Assembly: GCA_934234005.1 (NCBI GenBank)
Contig: CAKQHC010000023.1
Span: 1-16,862 of the forward strand
Reading direction: 5' to 3'
DNA length: 16,862 bases
Source: an uncultured Methanomassiliicoccales archaeon
Lineage (GTDB): Archaea; Thermoplasmatota; Thermoplasmata; Methanomassiliicoccales; Methanomethylophilaceae
Positions 14,394 through 16,862 of the stretch are shown piece after piece. The position numbers and the translations under genes were made by a program. The number at the start of each line of letters is the position of its first letter. Position 1 is the first letter of the stretch. Under the pieces are notes generated by a model, which was not told the DNA's origin, did no database searches, and saw only the letters and a program-made list of their open reading frames with translations.

Positions 14394-14398
14394 TCCCC

Positions 14399-14407
14399 GA
14401 TATAAGG
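14399..14407. promoter_or_regulatory. TATA element shared by divergent arcS and pyrB
   Basis: GATATAAGG on the plus strand, CCTTATATC on the minus strand. Read left it would start arcS near its ATG; read right it would start pyrB near 14428 with a leader of about 45 nt. Use in both directions is an inference from spacing. Confidence 0.45.
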
Positions 14408-14471
14408 AATATTATGGGTGCCGTCGGGAGGGTACCAATCCTTAATACCTCCGATGCAGTATACGGGAAAC

Positions 14472-15401
14472 ATGGACCTTTACGACAAAGACGTTGTCTC
14501 TATCAGAGATTTTTCCAAGGAGCAGATCGAGAGCATCCTGGACCTTTCAGAAGAGATGGTACCTTACGCACTGGGCGAAAAAACCAAACGCCCCCTCGAC
14601 GGAAAGATACTCGGAAACCTGTTCTTTGAACCGTCTACGCGTACCAAACTGTCATTCGAAAGCGCCGCGTACAGACTGGGATGCGACGTCATCGACGTTT
14701 CGGAGATGTCCATGACATCGATATCCAAAGGAGAAACGCTGGCGGACACAATCAAGATGGTTGATGCGTACTGCGACTGCATCGTTCTGAGGCATCCGTA
14801 CGAGGGTGCGGCCAGACTCGCCGCCAAATTCTCCGAAAACCCCGTCATCAATGCGGGAGACGGCGCCGGATCGCATCCGACACAGACTCTTCTGGATTTA
14901 TTTACGATGAGACAGGCCAAAGGTACGCTCGAAGGCCTCAACATAGCTTTGGTAGGGGATCTCAAATACGGAAGAACCGTTCATTCGCTTGCCGACGCCC
15001 TTACGATGTTCGGCGCAAAACTCACGTTTGTGGCTCCGGAGTCCCTGCAGATGCCCCAGGACATCGTCGACAGCCTGGAATCCAAGGGCTGCCATCCCAA
15101 AAAGACCGTTGCGCTGGACGATGTTATCGATCAGGCAGATGTGCTGTATGTTACCCGGATTCAGAGAGAACGTTTCCCCGATCCCGCAGAATACAACAAA
15201 GTTGCTGGAATGTACAGAATAGACAATGCAATCCTGCGCGAAGCCAAAAAAGACATGATCGTCATGCATCCCCTTCCCAGGGTAAACGAAATTGCGCCCG
15301 AAGTGGACAGCACGCCCCACGCCAACTACTTCAAGCAGGCATTCAACGGAGTACCCGTCAGGATGGCACTGCTCTGCTCGATTCTCGGAGGTGAAATCTG
15401 A
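14472..15401 (+). CDS. pyrB: Aspartate carbamoyltransferase catalytic chain
   Basis: Catalytic subunit of aspartate transcarbamylase, 309 residues, making carbamoyl-aspartate in pyrimidine synthesis. Motifs: FFEPSTRTKLSFES (carbamoyl-phosphate loop, STRT at 55-58), VLRHPYEGAARLA, NAGDGAGSHPTQTLLDLFTM, LVGDLKYGRTVHSL, VTRIQRERFPDP and MHPLPRVNEIAPEVD. The ATG at 14472 was chosen because homologues begin a few residues before the DVVSIRDFS strand; in-frame ATGs at 14418 and 14454 exist. It is followed by pyrI with a one-base overlap (TGATG), as expected for the two-chain allosteric enzyme. It shares a divergent promoter with arcS. Confidence 0.96.
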   Translation: MDLYDKDVVSIRDFSKEQIESILDLSEEMVPYALGEKTKRPLDGKILGNLFFEPSTRTKLSFESAAYRLGCDVIDVSEMSMTSISKGETLADTIKMVDAYCDCIVLRHPYEGAARLAAKFSENPVINAGDGAGSHPTQTLLDLFTMRQAKGTLEGLNIALVGDLKYGRTVHSLADALTMFGAKLTFVAPESLQMPQDIVDSLESKGCHPKKTVALDDVIDQADVLYVTRIQRERFPDPAEYNKVAGMYRIDNAILREAKKDMIVMHPLPRVNEIAPEVDSTPHANYFKQAFNGVPVRMALLCSILGGEI

Positions 15402-15871
15402 TGGAAGTACCTAAGGAAATCAAACTCGCACCGATCAGGAACGGAACAGTAATCGACCACATCACATGCGGACAGGCACTCAACGTCATGAAGATTCTGG
15501 GCGTCAACGAGAGCAATATCTATTCGTCAATCAGTATAGGAATCCGCGTATCGTCCACCAAGGACGGGGGCTGGAAAGACATCGTCAAGATTGAAGACAG
15601 GGAACTCGATGCAAACACCGTCGACAAAATTGCCCTCATTGCACCCGACGCGACGATATCCATCATCAGAGACTACAGCGTTGCGGAAAAATATCCTGTC
15701 AGACTCGATGATCATGTAGTAGGATTGGCGAGATGCTGCAACCCCAACTGCATAACCAACAAAGGAGAACCCATCGCGCCCGAATTCTCTGTAATAAGCA
15801 GACACCCCCCGCAGCTCAGGTGTTGCTACTGCGACAGGATTCTGACCAACGTCTCCGACAATCTGCTGTGA
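15401..15871 (+). CDS. pyrI: Aspartate carbamoyltransferase regulatory chain
   Basis: Regulatory subunit of aspartate transcarbamylase, 156 residues. The N-terminal allosteric domain (about 1-100) includes APIRNGTVIDHITCGQALNV and binds nucleotides in the family. The zinc domain has C112-x4-C117 in ARCCNPNCITNKGE and C141-xx-C144 in LRCCYCDRIL, which bridge to PyrB. Each CC pair contains one cysteine beyond those needed for zinc. The ATG overlaps the pyrB stop by one base, so the chains are made in step. Feedback control of the enzyme by nucleotides is known for the family. The stop is TGA, four bases before the next gene. Confidence 0.96.
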   Translation: MEVPKEIKLAPIRNGTVIDHITCGQALNVMKILGVNESNIYSSISIGIRVSSTKDGGWKDIVKIEDRELDANTVDKIALIAPDATISIIRDYSVAEKYPVRLDDHVVGLARCCNPNCITNKGEPIAPEFSVISRHPPQLRCCYCDRILTNVSDNLL

Positions 15872-15875
15872 GAAA

Positions 15876-16406
15876 ATGAAAATTCTGCTGATTGCGGGAA
15901 TGCCCGGTGCGGGTAAAGAAGAGCTGCTCAACGTTGCCCGTTCGCTCGGCATTCCCTTCCTCCGTATGGGAGACATCGTGAGGGAATTTCACGCTTCGTC
16001 GGGAGCTGCCGAAAAAGGACTTTCCGTCGGACAGGTAGCCAATGCGGAGCGCGAAATCCACGGCAAAGACATATGGGCAAAACGTGCCATAGAACGCATG
16101 TCGGGGAGCGTATTCCTGGTCGATGGATGCAGAAGCCTCGACGAAGTCAGATCATACCGTGCTCTGAGCAACGATGTGCACATAATCGCAGTGCATGCGC
16201 CTCCGTCCGACCGTTACGACAGACTTGTGAAACGCGCCCGCGAGGATGCCCCCCATGACATGAACGAATTCAATGCCCGCGACGAACGCGAAATGGGATG
16301 GGGGCTCGGAAACCTGATTGCGCTTGCGGATATCATGATTCTGAACGATTCCGATCTTGAAACGTTCCATACCAGAGCACATAACGTCCTGGAGGAAATG
16401 AAATGA
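15876..16406 (+). CDS. P-loop nucleotide kinase-like ATPase (archaeal UPF0200-type)
   Basis: A 176-residue P-loop protein resembling the archaeal UPF0200 group of putative nucleoside-monophosphate or dephospho-CoA kinase-like proteins. The Walker A is AGMPGAGK (7-14). FLRMGDIVREF follows, as in adenylate kinases, then FLVDGCRSLDEVRSYR as the second strand. VKRAREDAPHDMNEFNARDE forms the arginine-rich lid-like region. The substrate is unknown. It begins four bases after pyrI and overlaps the next gene by ATGA, so it belongs to the pyrB operon. This might hint at a nucleotide-related role, but operon position alone is weak support. Confidence 0.75.
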   Translation: MKILLIAGMPGAGKEELLNVARSLGIPFLRMGDIVREFHASSGAAEKGLSVGQVANAEREIHGKDIWAKRAIERMSGSVFLVDGCRSLDEVRSYRALSNDVHIIAVHAPPSDRYDRLVKRAREDAPHDMNEFNARDEREMGWGLGNLIALADIMILNDSDLETFHTRAHNVLEEMK

Positions 16407-16678
16407 AATTTACCACCGCACGTCTATGCGGAGGAAAGGCCCTTATGGCCATCTCCGCGGACGACCTCTGCATAGACATTGCGGATGCGTGTTCCAAATT
16501 GGAAAAAGAGGGTATTGCCATAGACTCTCAGGACGAGATGATGGCAGTGTTCAAATGGAACGGTATGGAGACAACGCTGTACACCCAGGGAAAGGTTATG
16601 TTCTTCCCGCTGGAAGACAAACCCAAGTGCATCGCGTATGCCACCGAGATACTGGAAAAATTGGTTAACGGCTCCTGA
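16403..16678 (+). CDS. Small conserved-looking protein, TBP-like fold possible
   Basis: A 91-residue soluble protein with no family I can name with confidence. The C-terminal half, KWNGMETTLYTQGKVMFFPL followed by an amphipathic helix (CIAYATEILEKLVNG), has the strand-strand-helix pattern seen in half of a TATA-binding-protein-like fold; this is only a visual impression. There is one cysteine near the N-terminus (C9) and two more in the body. Its ATG sits inside the stop of the kinase-like gene (ATGA), so it is the last gene of the pyrB-pyrI operon by translational coupling. A hairpin follows 25 nt after the TGA stop. Confidence 0.7.
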   Translation: MKFTTARLCGGKALMAISADDLCIDIADACSKLEKEGIAIDSQDEMMAVFKWNGMETTLYTQGKVMFFPLEDKPKCIAYATEILEKLVNGS

Positions 16679-16702
16679 CAATCTGCTTTACCCTGTTCAA
16701 TA

Positions 16703-16719
16703 ATTGTTTATCAAACAAT
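16703..16719 (+). terminator. Hairpin ending the pyrB operon
   Basis: ATTGTTT, loop ATC, AAACAAT: a perfect 7-bp AT-rich stem 25 nt beyond the last stop of the operon. AT-rich stems are weak, so this may be an RNA 3' end rather than an efficient terminator. Confidence 0.4.
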
Positions 16720-16736
16720 CTCATTCAATGCCGAAC

Positions 16737-16772
16737 ATTGTCCGCTGGAAATCAGCGGTTGATGCGGACAAT
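16737..16772 (-). terminator. Hairpin ending the right-edge minus-strand gene
   Basis: ATTGTCCGC (16737-16745) pairs with GCGGACAAT (16764-16772), 9 bp, with an alternative inner stem CCGCTG/CAGCGG. Its right arm touches the stop codon of the minus-strand gene. It is a probable 3' end structure shared with the convergent pyrB operon. Confidence 0.5.
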
Positions 16773-16862
16773 TATTCGGATGTACGTTCCATCACAACTT
16801 TTGGTCTCTTACCGTTAAAGCAGACTCCGTACAGAATCAGATTCTTGCCGAGTCCGTATAGG
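16772..16862 (-). CDS. C-terminal end of an unidentified protein (cut by window edge)
   Basis: The last 29 codons of a minus-strand gene are visible, LYGLGKNLILYGVCFNGKRP followed by KVVMERTSE and TAA. The pattern of a strand carrying LYGVCFNGK then KVVME resembles the C-terminus of PD-(D/E)XK nuclease-domain proteins joined to an AAA-ATPase-like domain, common in gut archaea. With so few residues this is a guess. The other two minus-strand frames are interrupted by stops here. Confidence 0.55.
   Translation of the reverse strand, partial: LYGLGKNLILYGVCFNGKRPKVVMERTSE

Noticed and set aside
7777..15401. argF and pyrB as recent duplicates of each other
   Set aside because: Both have the STRT carbamoyl-phosphate loop, but the second-substrate motifs (HCLPAHKG versus HPLPRVNE) are those of ancient separate families.
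1..16862. CRISPR array or tandem repeats
   Set aside because: No regularly spaced direct repeats were found on reading through; the repeats seen are single inverted repeats at gene borders.

Overview
The window is archaeal and very probably from a methylotrophic methanogen of the order Methanomassiliicoccales (Thermoplasmata lineage). The left end carries the start of a methyl-coenzyme M reductase operon in the order mcrB-mcrD-mcrG, with no mcrC between mcrD and mcrG. It lies next to a corrinoid-dependent coenzyme M methyltransferase of the MtaA/MtbA type. Other archaeal markers are an ArcS archaeosine synthase, a universal archaeal PUA protein, an archaeal RecJ-like nuclease, RtcB, a PyrB/PyrI pair and TATA-box promoters. 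None of the 17 readable stop codons is TAG, which fits a pyrrolysine-using lineage. The genus was not determined.

Layout. 1-4343 is the energy-metabolism block, all on the minus strand: methyltransferase, then a cysteine-rich DUF169 protein, then mcrB-mcrD-mcrG running off the left edge. 4539-5261 is a minus-strand Mre11/SbcD-related phosphoesterase, divergent from a plus-strand pair (5573-7748): a DEDD-type RNase H-like exonuclease overlapping a RecJ-like DHH nuclease. 7777-8697 is argF on the minus strand. It is followed by tRNA-His(GTG) at 8885 and, immediately behind the tRNA, a decayed minus-strand gene with two apparent one-base deletions in homopolymers. rtcB (9407-10858) converges on the PUA gene (10960-11451). 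A DUF368/PopT-like membrane protein (11596-12459) converges on arcS (12678-14375). arcS diverges from the operon pyrB-pyrI-P-loop kinase-small protein (14472-16678). The right edge holds the last 29 codons of another minus-strand gene.

How the genes work together. The methyltransferase moves methyl groups from a methylated corrinoid protein to coenzyme M, and methyl-coenzyme M reductase then releases methane. This is the terminal part of H2-dependent methylotrophic methanogenesis. The rest is housekeeping: DNA and RNA processing (phosphoesterase, exonuclease, RecJ, RtcB), tRNA supply and modification (tRNA-His, ArcS, PUA protein), arginine and pyrimidine synthesis (ArgF, PyrB/PyrI), and lipid-carrier handling (DUF368).

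Regulation visible in the sequence. The mcr and methyltransferase genes have good Shine-Dalgarno sites, leaders of roughly 60-120 nt and a codon usage unlike the rest. Several other genes (DUF169, argF, PUA, DUF368, arcS) have a TATA-like box only 20-28 nt before the start codon, suggesting leaderless mRNAs. The clearest regulatory element is a 30-bp inverted repeat with 10-bp perfect arms straddling the arcS start beside the arcS/pyrB divergent promoter. No CRISPR array, transposase, prophage or clearly new multi-gene system was seen. The least explained items are the DUF169 protein between the two methanogenesis genes, the arcS/pyrB palindrome, and the broken gene behind tRNA-His.
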